A stretch of DNA of 64,000 nucleotides from Firmicutes bacterium UBA6113 (GTDB taxonomy: Bacteria; Bacillota; Clostridia; Tissierellales; Sedimentibacteraceae), in the NCBI GenBank assembly GCA_002422545.1, contig DIWF01000013.1:1-64000 (forward strand), read 5' to 3'. Numbering within the stretch: the stretch's first letter is position 1; each line of letters starts with the position of its first letter. This document shows, in pieces, positions 25,202 through 34,397 of this stretch. Under the pieces are notes generated by a model, which worked only from the letters and a program-made list of their open reading frames with translations, searched no databases and had not been told where the DNA came from. The translations under genes and the position numbers were made by a program.

Positions 25202-25543
25202 ATGAACAAAAAAATCTTAATATCTTCTCTTATAGTAGGAATTATTATATTAATGATTATCTCGTATCCAATAATGAGATTAGCATTAACCGACTGTAAA
25301 GTATCTAAATCATTACTTACAGATACATATTATGTGAAAATAAAATCTGATGAAGGTGAATATGCTGTATTTACAGAGTACATGGAAGGTATGGGATGGG
25401 TTGAAAATCTCGGTAAACAAATGGGAGCAGGTCACTATTTTGAAAAGAATGGTGATACAAAGCATATTTCAAACAGAGATATTAAAACAGCAATTATTGA
25501 CGGAAGGTTTAATTTCTACTTCATTGGAAGATGGAAAATCTAA
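25202..25543 (+). CDS. Small single-pass membrane protein, unknown
   Basis: This 113-residue protein has one N-terminal membrane helix (about residues 5-27) and an extracytoplasmic part with YVKIKSDEGEYAVFTEYM and GRFNFYFIGRWKI. It is preceded by GAAATGGAG at a weak spacing and followed by a good terminator. I recognise no family. It sits in a decayed region but is intact. Confidence 0.55.
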   Translation: MNKKILISSLIVGIIILMIISYPIMRLALTDCKVSKSLLTDTYYVKIKSDEGEYAVFTEYMEGMGWVENLGKQMGAGHYFEKNGDTKHISNRDIKTAIIDGRFNFYFIGRWKI

Positions 25544-25568
25544 TATTAAATACTATCATTGAAGTGAT

Positions 25569-25606
25569 TTATACAGGTTGAAAATCCAGCCTGTATAAAT
25601 TTTATT
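25569..25606 (+). terminator. Terminator after the gene at 25202
   Basis: TTATACAGG and CCTGTATAA form a perfect 9-bp stem with a 12-base loop, followed by ATTTTATTT. Confidence 0.7.
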
Positions 25607-25730
25607 TAGTAGCAACACTAAAATCTACATCAATTAATTGTTTGATTATTTCCAATTCTTTATTTCGGTATAATGGTAAATGATGTTTAATATTTGCCAT
25701 TATTTCGTTACATAAAACTAGGGCAGCCAT
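25602..25730 (-). pseudogene. Short open frame, possible gene tail
   Basis: On the minus strand a 42-codon frame reads MAALVLCNEIMANIKHHLPL, then YRNKELEIIKQLIDVDF, and ends. It has protein-like composition but no ribosome binding site, and a stop directly upstream. It looks like the C-terminus of a lost gene. An imperfect hairpin with a T tail (25720-25756) overlaps its start on the plus strand. The rest of the 25,544-26,008 gap shows nothing I can name. Confidence 0.3.
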
Positions 25731-26008
25731 ACATCAAGTGTAGGTATGCCCTTTTAATATAACTTTATCCAGCCAGCTCATGTAATGCTGAGTAATTCTG
25801 TCATAGGAGGTGACTTTTATTGCATTATATGCTTGTACTGTAAATAGTGTTACAGATATATATTTTTTATTAAATTGGTTAACTTATCTTAAAGACATTT
25901 TACATATACCTATGGAATTTAAAAATTGAGAGTTGACTGATTGCTTTTTTTTTGATTTTAAGTATGATATAATCAAAGAAAAATCGATATTTATATAGGG
26001 GAGAGGAC

Positions 26009-26509
26009 ATGAATACACTTGAATTTGCGCAGCTAGAAGATTGGGAAATATGCAATCAAATTATCAATGCAGGAAGAGAATTTCAGAAAGAGCAGGGCTT
26101 TGTTCAGTGGACAGATGAGTATCCTAATAAGGATACAATCTACAATGATATAAAAAACAAAAAGGGATATAACGTAAAAGTTGACGGCGTGATTGCTGGG
26201 TATATGTGCATAGACTTTGATGGAGAACCAGCGTATGAGGATATTCAAGGAAAATGGAGAAAAGAAGGACCGTATGCGGTTGTTCATCGAATGGCATTTA
26301 ATAAGAATTTTAGAGGAATGGGGCTGGCGGGAATAACATTTAAGCTGATTGAAGAGTTGTGCATTCAAAATAAGATTAGAAATATTAGAATAGATACCGA
26401 TTTCCCGAATGAACGTATGCAGCATATTTTGAAAAAGAATGGTTATGAAAATTGCGGAGTCATTATTTTTCAGGGGAGTGGAAAGTTAGCATTTGATAAA
26501 TCATTCTAA
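26009..26509 (+). CDS. GNAT-family N-acetyltransferase
   Basis: This 166-residue protein has the GNAT layout: VVHRMAFNKNFRGMGLAGITFKLIEE supplies strand beta-4 and the acetyl-CoA pyrophosphate loop (RGMGLAG), and MQHILKKNGYENCG supplies the C-terminal motif B. The substrate is unknown. GGGGAGAGG precedes the ATG. It is transcribed alone. Confidence 0.85.
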   Translation: MNTLEFAQLEDWEICNQIINAGREFQKEQGFVQWTDEYPNKDTIYNDIKNKKGYNVKVDGVIAGYMCIDFDGEPAYEDIQGKWRKEGPYAVVHRMAFNKNFRGMGLAGITFKLIEELCIQNKIRNIRIDTDFPNERMQHILKKNGYENCGVIIFQGSGKLAFDKSF

Positions 26510-26541
26510 CAAACTCCAGTTGCTTATTATCTTTTGTAAAG

Positions 26542-26570
26542 TTGACCAAGTTGTCAAATTAAACTATAAT
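26542..26570 (+). promoter_or_regulatory. Promoter nearly identical to that at 24482
   Basis: TTGACC (26542-26547) and TATAAT (26565-26570), 17 bases apart, lie within a 30-base block that differs from the 24481 block at only three positions. It drives the broken CPBP protease gene at 26629. Confidence 0.65.
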
Positions 26571-26628
26571 TATATTAAGAAGGAGTTGTATGTCCTTTTT
26601 TCTTCAAAAATAATGGCAGATAGAAAAT

Positions 26629-27303
26629 ATGACCAGTAAAAAAAGCATTATTACAATTTTTATAGCTTTAGCATGTATTTCAATGTACATAATAGAATCA
26701 TATATTAAGCCTACGTATGCAATTAAATCATTATATAAAATAATATTATTTGCAGGGCTGCCATTAATTTATTGTGCATTAGACAAGGAAGTAAAATTTA
26801 AGGAATACTTCAGTATACAAGATAAGAGACAAATAAAAAGTGCCGTAGCGTTAGGTCTTGTAGTTTATCTCCTTGTGCAAGCAGGATATTTTATCCTCAA
26901 AGGATTCATTAATTTAGATAATGTTGTAATGGTTCTTGAAAATAATCTAAGTGTCAATAAGAATAATTTTGTTCTCGTTTCACTATATATATCATTTATT
27001 AATTCGTTGCTGGAAGAATTGTTCTTCAGAGGATTTGGTTTTCTGACACTTAATAAGTTCTTACCGAAAAGGTACTCTTATGCAATTAGTGCATTTACAT
27101 TTTCTGTTTACCATGTATCCATATTAGCAAATTGATTTAATGAAGTAATCTATGTTCTATTTATTGCAGGCTTGTTTGGAACAGGATTATTTTTCAACTT
27201 TCTAAATGATAGATATAACAATATATATAATTCATGGATCGTTCACATGTGTGCAAACTTTCCCATTAACACAATAGGCTTTATAATGTTTGGATTAATA
27301 TAA
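26629..27303 (+). pseudogene. CPBP-family intramembrane protease with in-frame TGA
   Basis: The frame encodes a CAAX protease/bacteriocin-processing (CPBP) protein of 224 codons, interrupted by TGA at 27133-27135. Before the stop are several membrane helices, the EELFFRGF motif (EExxxR) and the second histidine motif FSVYHVS. After it the same frame continues with FNEVIYVLFIAGLFGTG and SWIVHMCANF, the last conserved His/Asn motif. The stop replaces what reads like a tryptophan (SILAN-stop-FNEV). Because the last active-site motif lies beyond the stop, the product should be inactive. Confidence 0.75.
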
Positions 27304-27796
27304 ACACCACTAAAAAAGCTCCCTTAACGGATGCCTAATATTTTAAATTTAATTTACATGTTCAGCTAATTCTGCTTGAACTTCATAAATGTTTAATGTT
27401 TTGTTAAATTAAAAATATTATTGTATTTATAGTAAAATTAACTTAAACTTAAGGATACTACTGAATTGTTATTATTTATTCATAAAAGGTATAAAAACGC
27501 AATGATATTTTTAGAAACAAAAATCTCAAAATTTCAATAAAAATTAAGGATGCTATATTCATAAATCTTAAAATTTTGCCTCATACGTGCAAAATATGTA
27601 TTTTAAATGAACCTGAGAATTTTGATTTTTGTATAATTTTACATTTTATTATAATTATTAGACGTTCCTGTTCGTTAATTAAGGTATTAATTATTCTATA
27701 GTCTGAACCCAAACATGTGTACAATCATTCTATGTATTAATCATATTTTTGTTAACCTCTTTTTCAAAATTGGGGGAGTTGGTTTCATTTCCTGCA
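27304..27796. other. Non-coding AT-rich gap
   Basis: I see no open frame, RNA or clear hairpin in this stretch between the CPBP pseudogene and the first REP-like repeat. It probably holds decayed sequence. Confidence 0.4.
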
Positions 27797-27868
27797 GGGG
27801 TGACAAGGGGGGTGACAAGGGGACGGGGTTATTGACAACAATATGACAACAACCCCGTCCCTATGACA
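27797..27868. repeat. REP-like palindrome, copy A
   Basis: After two GGTGACAAGGGG units, GGGACGGGGTT (27820-27830) pairs perfectly with AACCCCGTCCC (27851-27861), with TTGACAACAATATGACAAC between and TATGACA after. This is the cleanest copy of a family also seen at 36043, 38318 and 39871. The GTGACAAGGGGACGGGG text resembles Firmicutes palindromes associated with TnpA-REP (RAYT) transposases; none is encoded in this window. Confidence 0.75.
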
Positions 27869-28011
27869 GCCAAATCATCTGAAATAGCTGCACTGGGACT
27901 GACAAGGTACATGGTATTGACCTATTTGGTATGACTTAAAAGCTGATTTAAATATGTATAAATTAAATGTTCCTACCAAGACTAATAAAAAATTATAGAG
28001 GAGCATTTTTT

Positions 28012-28204
28012 ATGTCAGAGTATAAAGGAAGAGTTGATATACGAGAAATAATGCCACACCAGGATAAATACCCCACTGTTCAAAGTACATTTGAGTCATT
28101 AAAGGTTGGAGAAAAAATGGAATTATTTAGAAAAAGGACCAGAGGTGTGGAGAGTAGAAGTCATTAAAATTAAGGGAAATAATATCAAGGGCAAAGATAA
28201 TTAG
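28012..28204 (+). pseudogene. DUF2249 gene with internal deletion
   Basis: The first 38 codons encode a DUF2249 start (VDIREIMPHQDKYPTVQSTF, ESLKVGEKMEL). The normal continuation (NDHDPKPLYYQF and following) is missing. The text then resumes in another frame as KGPEVWRVEVIKI, the typical DUF2249 end, and stops at 28202-28204. Read without a shift, the frame ends early at 28167. An internal deletion of about 20 codons or more with a frame change best explains this. A good AGAGGAG site remains. Confidence 0.65.
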
Positions 28205-28290
28205 ATAAATGAAAATCATAAAGCGTTTTTTATCTACTAAAATAACATTTTGATTCGATAGTTTAGTTTTAAATATTGTGGCTAAATTTG

Positions 28291-28347
28291 GAGTGACAAG
28301 GTGACATGGTTACTCACAGCTTGTGTCAGCAACGCGTCACCTTTTTA
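28291..28347 (-). terminator. Hairpin after the LysR gene, related to the REP-like family
   Basis: AAGGTGAC (28298-28305) pairs with GTCACCTT (28336-28343), extended by GTT/AAC. The left part reads GTGACAAGGTGACATGGTTA, a degraded cousin of the REP-like repeat. The stem ends five bases before the LysR stop codon, so it may act as its terminator. Confidence 0.5.
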
Positions 28348-29241
28348 CTATATTAAAGAACTTAAATTTTCTTCTAAAAAGCTCTTTAAAATATTGTTGA
28401 AATAATTAAGTGCTTCTGCTTTAAGAGGTATAGGATTTTTATTAGTAATTTGATAGCATACACGTTCTGGTGGAGGGTCTGCTATTTCAGAGATTACAAT
28501 ATCACCATTTTTATACAATTTTTTTGCTACTGAAATTGGAACAATTGACCAGAAGTCAGGTATATCCATAAATGAACTTAACAATGATACCGTGTCTACT
28601 GTTGAAAACTTTGCTGATTTATTTTTCAAAAGGTTGTCATGCCATGTTTGAAACTTTGGACCGTGGTACATAAATATTTCCTTGTCAGGATCCAAATCTG
28701 TAGGATTGACCATTTCAGGGAAATTAGAATTACGTGAAGAAATTAAAACCATTCTTTCGCTAAATAAAGGAGTACAAGTGATGTTTTTGTAAGGGAGTTC
28801 CCATAGTACAAAACCAACATCTATTTCAAGGTTATCAAGCATTTTATATATGGTCACGGTCCAATGAGTACTAACTTTAACAGCCATACGTGTATCGCTT
28901 TTTAAAATTTTTCTATATAACTTATAAAATACATTTGTGTTTAAACTATCAACACCACCTATATTAAGCTCATAAAATGTATTTTGGGTTTTCCATATCT
29001 CAGTATGCTTATAAAGTGATTTCCATCGTTCTGCAATAGTGATAAATTCCTCACCTCTATTAGTTAATGTTATAAATCCTTTTCCTTGTTCACGGTGCAC
29101 AAGTTCGCATCCTATTTCGTCCTCAAGAGATTTTAACCGATAGCTGATGGTTGACTGGGTCAAAAAAAGCATCTCGGCTGTTTTTGAAAGGCTTCTTGTT
29201 TCTGCAATCACTAGAAATGTTTCAATATTAGTATAATCCAT
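28348..29241 (-). CDS. LysR-family transcriptional regulator
   Basis: This 297-residue regulator has an N-terminal winged helix (TFLVIAETRSLSKTAEMLFLTQSTISYRLKSLEDEIGC) and a C-terminal periplasmic-binding-like effector domain. It is divergent from the symporter and aminotransferase genes at 29393-31975, the standard layout for a LysR protein and its target. The ligand is probably the transported acid or a product. The intergenic region is about 150 bases; I could not pick out a clear T-N11-A box. Confidence 0.9.
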   Translation of the reverse strand: MDYTNIETFLVIAETRSLSKTAEMLFLTQSTISYRLKSLEDEIGCELVHREQGKGFITLTNRGEEFITIAERWKSLYKHTEIWKTQNTFYELNIGGVDSLNTNVFYKLYRKILKSDTRMAVKVSTHWTVTIYKMLDNLEIDVGFVLWELPYKNITCTPLFSERMVLISSRNSNFPEMVNPTDLDPDKEIFMYHGPKFQTWHDNLLKNKSAKFSTVDTVSLLSSFMDIPDFWSIVPISVAKKLYKNGDIVISEIADPPPERVCYQITNKNPIPLKAEALNYFNNILKSFLEENLSSLI

Positions 29242-29392
29242 AGGTAATCTCCTAAATGAAATATCGAATTCTTAAATATTATACATCAAACTTTTCAGTT
29301 TTACAAATATTTAAAACAAGATTATAATAGGGAAAACGAAAACATTACATTAAGTAAAACAAATTTAATAATAATTAAAAAGGAGCTTGTGT

Positions 29393-30634
29393 ATGGAAAA
29401 ATTTAAAAAATTATCATTAGGTAAACAAATTTTAATCGGAATTGTAGTGGGTTTGGCAATTGGATTTATTTCACCAAAAGCAGCAGAAGTGATATCACCA
29501 TTAGGGGATGTTTTTCTTAGGTTATTAAAAATGCTCATCGTTCCACTTGTATTTTTCAGTATTACCAGTGGAGTTTGTAAAATGGGAGATGTAAAACAAC
29601 TTCGTACTGTCGGGCTGAGATTTGTTTTATACATTGTCATAACATCAGGTATAGCCGCAGCCATTGGAATTTTAGCAGGGTTTATTTTCCATCCGGGTAC
29701 AGGTACAACAGAGTTTTTGAACACGGAAGCAGTTGTTGAAAGTGTATCTTATAACTTTATTGATAACGTTGTTTCATGGGTGCCAGATAATGTTGTACAA
29801 GCAATGGCTAATGCAAACATGCTTCAAATCATTTTCTTTGCAATTTTCCTTGGAGTAGCTTTACTGTCACTTGGTGAAAAGGTGAAACCATTAATTTCTT
29901 TGTTCGATCAAGGCAGTGATGTAATGCTGAAAATTACTGAATTTGTAATGGCGTTTTCTCCAATAGGTATTGCTTCCTTAATGGCAACTATGGTGACAAA
30001 AATAAGCGGTGCTACTATGAAGGAAGTAATTAGCTTAATTATAATTGATAACATAAGTGCATTAGTGGTATTATTTGTCGCTTATCCATTATTGATTAAA
30101 TTTTTCGCAAAACTTAATCCTTTTGGATTTATGAAAAAGATTACTGCGCCAATGCTGGTTGCAATATCTACTACATCTTCAGCAGCTACGCTTCCTGTAT
30201 CAATACGTACTGCTGATGAAAAATTGGGAATTCCTGAAAATATTTACGGCTTCACGCTTCCGCTTGGTAATACATGCGGTATGAATGGATTTGCACTTTT
30301 TATAGGATTATGCTGTATCTTTGCTTCTAATTTATATGGGTTTGATATTACATTTGGTAGGATATTTCAATTTGTTTTTCTTGGTATAATCTTGTCCATT
30401 GGAGCTGCTGGTGTAAAGGGTGCAGGTATTGTTATGTCAACAGTTTTAATGGAGGCATTAGGAATGCCTTTATCTCTGATTCCTATATTGGCAGCTATAT
30501 GGCCTGCTATTGATCCGGCTCATACATTACTAAATAATGTTAGTGATATAGTTGGAACCACAATTATATCAAGACAATTAGGAGTGATGGATATGGAAGT
30601 TTATAATAACGAATCGATTAAAAGTGCTCAATGA
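29393..30634 (+). CDS. Dicarboxylate/amino acid:cation symporter (DAACS family)
   Basis: The 413-residue membrane protein has the GltP/GltT-like layout with about eight helices, the Ser-rich reentrant loop ATTSSAATLPVSIRTADEK and TM7 motif GNTCGMNGFALF (NMDGT region, here NTCGMN). The change in the NMDGT motif suggests a substrate other than glutamate or aspartate. An AGGAG (29381-29385) seven bases upstream fixes the ATG at 29393. It is followed by a class V aminotransferase. Confidence 0.9.
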   Translation: MEKFKKLSLGKQILIGIVVGLAIGFISPKAAEVISPLGDVFLRLLKMLIVPLVFFSITSGVCKMGDVKQLRTVGLRFVLYIVITSGIAAAIGILAGFIFHPGTGTTEFLNTEAVVESVSYNFIDNVVSWVPDNVVQAMANANMLQIIFFAIFLGVALLSLGEKVKPLISLFDQGSDVMLKITEFVMAFSPIGIASLMATMVTKISGATMKEVISLIIIDNISALVVLFVAYPLLIKFFAKLNPFGFMKKITAPMLVAISTTSSAATLPVSIRTADEKLGIPENIYGFTLPLGNTCGMNGFALFIGLCCIFASNLYGFDITFGRIFQFVFLGIILSIGAAGVKGAGIVMSTVLMEALGMPLSLIPILAAIWPAIDPAHTLLNNVSDIVGTTIISRQLGVMDMEVYNNESIKSAQ

Positions 30635-30688
30635 TCAAGTGTTATTAAGCATAAAATATAAATATTAATTATAATTTGGAGGCATAAA

Positions 30689-31975
30689 ATGAATGACAAA
30701 ATTAATCAGGGAAAGTTGTTTGATGAACAGCTTTCTGAAGAAATTAAAGAATTATTTTACCATGTGGATGAAGACCCTATTTTAAATAAAAGAAGAATTT
30801 TTTTCGATAATGCAGGTGGTTCATTAAGGCTTAAAAAAGCAAATGATATGTTTAAAAAAATGGATGAACTGCCGGATTGCCCTGAGCATTCTAACTACAC
30901 CGCTAAATGGCTGTTGGAGGTTCAGGAAAAGGCAAGTGAAGACATTAGAACAATATTTAATGCAAAATCAGGAAGCATAGTTACATCTTTGACAGCTTCA
31001 ATGGCCATATTTGAAATGAATCGGGCAATTATTGAAAATGTACCAGGCAGCAATGTTGTAACCACTGCCTTAGAGCATCCTTCTGCCTATGATTCTGTAG
31101 TGAGTTATGCTGGGAAAATGGGAAAGGAAGTAAGAGTTGCAAAAACCAATCCAGTAACAGGAGGGGTTGATGTTGAAGAAATTACAAAACTTGTTGATAA
31201 GGATACTTGCCTGTTAAGCTTCATATATGCTTCTAATATTTCCGGAGCTGTTCTTGATGTAGAATCAATTATAAGAGAATGCAGAAAAATTAAACCTGAC
31301 CTTTATATAGTTATAGATTCTGTTCAACATACACCTCACGGAGTTCTAGATTTGGAAAAAACTCCGGTTGATGGAATTAACTTTGCACCTTATAAATTTT
31401 TCGGTACAAGGGGCTTTGGAGTAGGATTTATGTCCGAAAGAGCTGCAAAATTGCAACATAATAAGCTGATTGCAAAATCGGTTGATGAGTGGGAGTTAGG
31501 AAGTCCTGTACCATCTCAATTTGCATCAATTTCAGAAATAGTTAATTATGTTTGCTGGATAGGCTCAAAATTTATTAATTCAAATGACAGACGAGAATTA
31601 TATGTCGAAGGTATGAACAGAATAAATCTTCATGAAAGAGCATTGATGTATAGAATGCTTAATGGTTCAGATAAAGCCGAAGGTCTTAGAAACATAAAGG
31701 GTGTTAAAGTATATTTAGATTATGAAGATCTTTCCACAAGAGATTTCATAATGGCTGTAGGTTTTGATAATATCGGAAGCATTGAGGCAGTTGCAGAATA
31801 TGAAAAAAGAGGAGTTATAGCATTTGAAAGGGTTGCTTCAAGTTTATATTCTTCAAGAATGCTTAATTCTTTTGACATAGAAGGAGTAGTTCGAGTATCT
31901 CCACTTCATTGCCATGATGTAAATGATATTGATGAATTCTTAAAAATTACAAAAGAGATTTCTCTATTGAAATAA
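30689..31975 (+). CDS. Class V PLP-dependent aminotransferase (cysteine-desulfurase-like fold)
   Basis: This 428-residue enzyme has D210 and H214 in YIVIDSVQHTPHG and the Schiff-base lysine K236 in APYKFFGTRGFG. It resembles isopenicillin-epimerase and kynureninase relatives more than IscS/NifS, and lacks the mobile catalytic cysteine loop of desulfurases as far as I can see. It lies 54 bases after the symporter, so uptake and conversion of one amino acid is likely. The gene pair is controlled by the divergent LysR gene, by position. Substrate unknown. Confidence 0.85.
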   Translation: MNDKINQGKLFDEQLSEEIKELFYHVDEDPILNKRRIFFDNAGGSLRLKKANDMFKKMDELPDCPEHSNYTAKWLLEVQEKASEDIRTIFNAKSGSIVTSLTASMAIFEMNRAIIENVPGSNVVTTALEHPSAYDSVVSYAGKMGKEVRVAKTNPVTGGVDVEEITKLVDKDTCLLSFIYASNISGAVLDVESIIRECRKIKPDLYIVIDSVQHTPHGVLDLEKTPVDGINFAPYKFFGTRGFGVGFMSERAAKLQHNKLIAKSVDEWELGSPVPSQFASISEIVNYVCWIGSKFINSNDRRELYVEGMNRINLHERALMYRMLNGSDKAEGLRNIKGVKVYLDYEDLSTRDFIMAVGFDNIGSIEAVAEYEKRGVIAFERVASSLYSSRMLNSFDIEGVVRVSPLHCHDVNDIDEFLKITKEISLLK

Positions 31976-32385
31976 ATAGTGGTGCCAGGAAGCATTTCAT
32001 TAATACCATGTACCACCAGTATTTATTGTAAAATCCTGGGCAGATTTTTTTAATGTATGCTTTAAAGAACCAGACAGTTTTTTCTGCCTGGTTTTCTTTA
32101 AAAAGTATATGATTGTCCGTCATATAGAACTAATATATTAGAAGCAATCCAGGCTGTTGGTGCAGTTTTGATTCTCTTTTGAGCAGTATTGGCCCATAAA
32201 CATTAAAATGACTAAAAGGTTATTTTTATGTTTATGGTTTTTTTAATTTTAAATAAATTATAAAAATAATGTTACAAAATGCCTTGTAATATTGTCTATG
32301 TAGTAGAGAGCTAATAAATAATACAAATGAAAATGTTTGCGTGGTATAATAAGGTAATATCTTAAGCTGAAGGGGTAACAGGGGA
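31976..32385. other. Non-coding gap between aminotransferase and sigma-factor genes
   Basis: It holds a GTGGTGCC...CCACC imperfect inverted repeat at its start and a terminator at 32068-32099. A short hydrophobic reading near 32,140-32,200 (EAIQAVGAVLILF) may be a gene scrap. Nothing else is recognisable. Confidence 0.4.
32068..32099 (+). terminator. Terminator of the symporter-aminotransferase unit
   Basis: AACCAGACAG pairs with CTGCCTGGTT (one mismatch) around TTTTTT, followed by TTCTTT. Confidence 0.55.
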
Positions 32386-32922
32386 ATGTTTTATAAAATA
32401 TCAAATACAGAAGGTAATAATGTAGAACTGGTAACAAATCTATATAATACTTATAGCAAAACTATGTGGAAATATGCATATAAGCTGTCAAATGACTATG
32501 AAATTTCAAATGATATAGTATCTATTTCTTTTTTAAAAATCATAGAAAAATTAGATTTAGTGAAAAAGATTAGAAAGTACAAGATTAAATCATACCTGTT
32601 AAGTATAGTAAAGAATTCTTTTATAAATTATAAAAGTAAAGAAAAAGAATATATAAATTACGATGATGTAAAAGAAGTCGTAGCAGATGACAGAAGTAAT
32701 GATTTTTTTCAATATAATTATTCAAAAGTAGAAGAAACCTTGGATTATATGCCAGAGCCATATAAATCCATCATAAAATTCAGATATGTATATGAAGAAT
32801 TAAGCTATGAGGAAATTGCAGAGCTATTGGACATCAGTACAAATAGTATCAGAATGTATAAAAAACGAGCCATTGATATGTTGAAAGAAAGGTTACAGGG
32901 TGGTGAAGTCTATGAAAGATAA
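32386..32922 (+). CDS. ECF-type (group 4) sigma factor
   Basis: The 178-residue protein has region 2 (LYNTYSKTMWKYAYKLSND, ISFLKIIEKL) and region 4 (YEELSYEEIAELLDISTNSIRMYKKRAIDML), with no region 1 or 3, typical of extracytoplasmic-function sigma factors. It overlaps the next gene by 11 bases; that gene encodes a membrane protein that looks like its anti-sigma. The regulon is unknown; nearby membrane-protein genes are candidates. Confidence 0.9.
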   Translation: MFYKISNTEGNNVELVTNLYNTYSKTMWKYAYKLSNDYEISNDIVSISFLKIIEKLDLVKKIRKYKIKSYLLSIVKNSFINYKSKEKEYINYDDVKEVVADDRSNDFFQYNYSKVEETLDYMPEPYKSIIKFRYVYEELSYEEIAELLDISTNSIRMYKKRAIDMLKERLQGGEVYER

Positions 32923-33622
32923 TTATTATTTAAATGATGAACAAAATGAAGATTTTCTTCTAAGAAAGATAGCAATTTCTTTGGTTGAGAAAGACAGTGT
33001 GTTGTTTGATGAATTGCAAAATGATGAAACTATAATCAATCCACATCAGGATGATTTAGATAAACGTATTTCAGCAATCATAAGTGACAAGTTTAATAAA
33101 GAGCAAAATGTCAAAAAGTACAACAAAATTAAAAAAACATTAATTAAGGCAGCTGTAATCATTTTTGTAATATCTTCTGGTTTTATTATATCTTTTACTA
33201 CAGTAGATGCATTTAGGGTAAAAGTATTAAATTATTATATAGAAAATTTTGATACACATGCTTCATTCATGCCTAAAGAAGAAAAGCCTTTTATGGTTTT
33301 TAAAGTAGGCTACATTCCAGAAGGATATGTAGAAAATGATGAATTTAAATCACCAAGTTTTTATGCCCTGACTTATTATAATCAAGAAAACTTAATGATT
33401 GATATTTCACTTTTTGATAGAGAAGCCACATTCAATGTAGATACAGAAAACTGTGAAAGATATGATGTTATAATCAATAATCAAAATGGATATATTTTTA
33501 GAAAGACGGGGTCATTAATTTTGGTGTTTAAATTCTATGAAAATTCAATTGTAATTAGCAGCAATGATAATAAATTGACTAATGACGAGTTTATTAAAAT
33601 TGCTAAATCAATTGATTTATAG
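32912..33622 (+). CDS. Predicted membrane anti-sigma factor with DUF4367-like domain
   Basis: The protein has an acidic cytoplasmic N-terminus, one membrane helix (about residues 70-90: AAVIIFVISSGFIISFT), and an outer domain with the DUF4367 look: FKVGYIPEGYVENDE, then YYNQENLMIDISLF and a closing DEFIKIAKSIDL. I start it at the ATG at 32912 and not at the upstream GTG; the overlap with the sigma gene couples the pair. It should hold the sigma factor at the membrane until a wall or envelope signal, by analogy. Confidence 0.78.
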   Translation: MKDNYYLNDEQNEDFLLRKIAISLVEKDSVLFDELQNDETIINPHQDDLDKRISAIISDKFNKEQNVKKYNKIKKTLIKAAVIIFVISSGFIISFTTVDAFRVKVLNYYIENFDTHASFMPKEEKPFMVFKVGYIPEGYVENDEFKSPSFYALTYYNQENLMIDISLFDREATFNVDTENCERYDVIINNQNGYIFRKTGSLILVFKFYENSIVISSNDNKLTNDEFIKIAKSIDL

Positions 33623-33710
33623 TGAAACATGTTTCTGATTCTTCTTAAAGCTGATTGCCATAAGATTAAGATAAGGCTATGCATATTATTTGAAAAAGGA
33701 GATGGATTAT

Positions 33711-33839
33711 ATGAATTCATTAATAAACTTACTATCTATTATGCAATTTTTTATTATTGCTTTTTTAGTAGGCCTTGGAGTATATGCTTTAATATTGTAT
33801 ATAAAAGCTTTAAGGATTTACATAAACAAAAATAGTTGA
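33711..33839 (+). CDS. 42-residue single-pass membrane protein
   Basis: An ATG behind AAGGAGATGG encodes MNSLINLLSIMQFFIIAFLV, then GLGVYALILYIKALRIYINK and ends: one long hydrophobic helix and a basic tail. It lies 88 bases after the anti-sigma gene. The overlapping frame at 33629-33835 has poor coding character. Function unknown; it belongs to a run of tiny membrane proteins typical of this region. Confidence 0.6.
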   Translation: MNSLINLLSIMQFFIIAFLVGLGVYALILYIKALRIYINKNS

Positions 33840-33863
33840 AGTAATCTAGAGGGGAATGAGTAT

Positions 33864-34397
33864 ATGCTTAAAACAATAATAATTTTAATTACATGTATTT
33901 TGGTATTATTTTTCGGAACCATATTTATTCAATCAACTGTTTATGCTCCAACAGAAATTAACTATGAATATGAAGGAATATATTTTGATAATGATAATCC
34001 TGAATTGGCTGAGCCTGTTAATGTTGTAATAAGCGGTAAAATAAGCAAAGATGCTTGGTTAAGACCGAAAGCCTTTGTCGGTAATATTTCGATAAATAAT
34101 ACAAGCATAGAAATTACAAAACAATTGTTATTCAGTTATTTACGTGATACTAATAATTTGTATTTAAATGATTTTGAAGAAGGAAAAGGATGGAGCTTTA
34201 ATCCGGACTCTCTCTTAAAACACTTTGATAGCAATGAAGTTTGGTGGCATATAAGTATGGATAAAAAATTTTCTATGATTACTATTGTGCCAATAGAATC
34301 TGATAGAAGTTCTACTCAAAGAATTGCAGCACCATGCAATAATCGGGAGGACGCAATCAAAATTAACAGAATGCTTATGAGCGGCATAATAGACTGA
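33864..34397 (+). CDS. Membrane-anchored extracytoplasmic protein, unknown
   Basis: This 177-residue protein has one N-terminal helix (about residues 3-23) and an outer domain with ISGKISKDAWLRPKAFVGNI, DEVWWHISMDKKFSMITIV-like beta-strands and a short helix at the end. GAGGGGAATGAG precedes the ATG. It follows the small membrane protein after 24 bases and may be in the sigma-factor operon. No family recognised. Confidence 0.6.
   Translation: MLKTIIILITCILVLFFGTIFIQSTVYAPTEINYEYEGIYFDNDNPELAEPVNVVISGKISKDAWLRPKAFVGNISINNTSIEITKQLLFSYLRDTNNLYLNDFEEGKGWSFNPDSLLKHFDSNEVWWHISMDKKFSMITIVPIESDRSSTQRIAAPCNNREDAIKINRMLMSGIID

Noticed and set aside
27133..27135. TGA in the CPBP gene read as selenocysteine
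   Set aside because: CPBP proteases are not selenoproteins, the position fits a tryptophan, and I see no convincing SECIS hairpin right after it.
33629..33835. A 68-codon frame over the 42-residue membrane gene
   Set aside because: It lacks a ribosome binding site and has poor composition; the overlapping frame at 33711 has a good site and a clean membrane helix.
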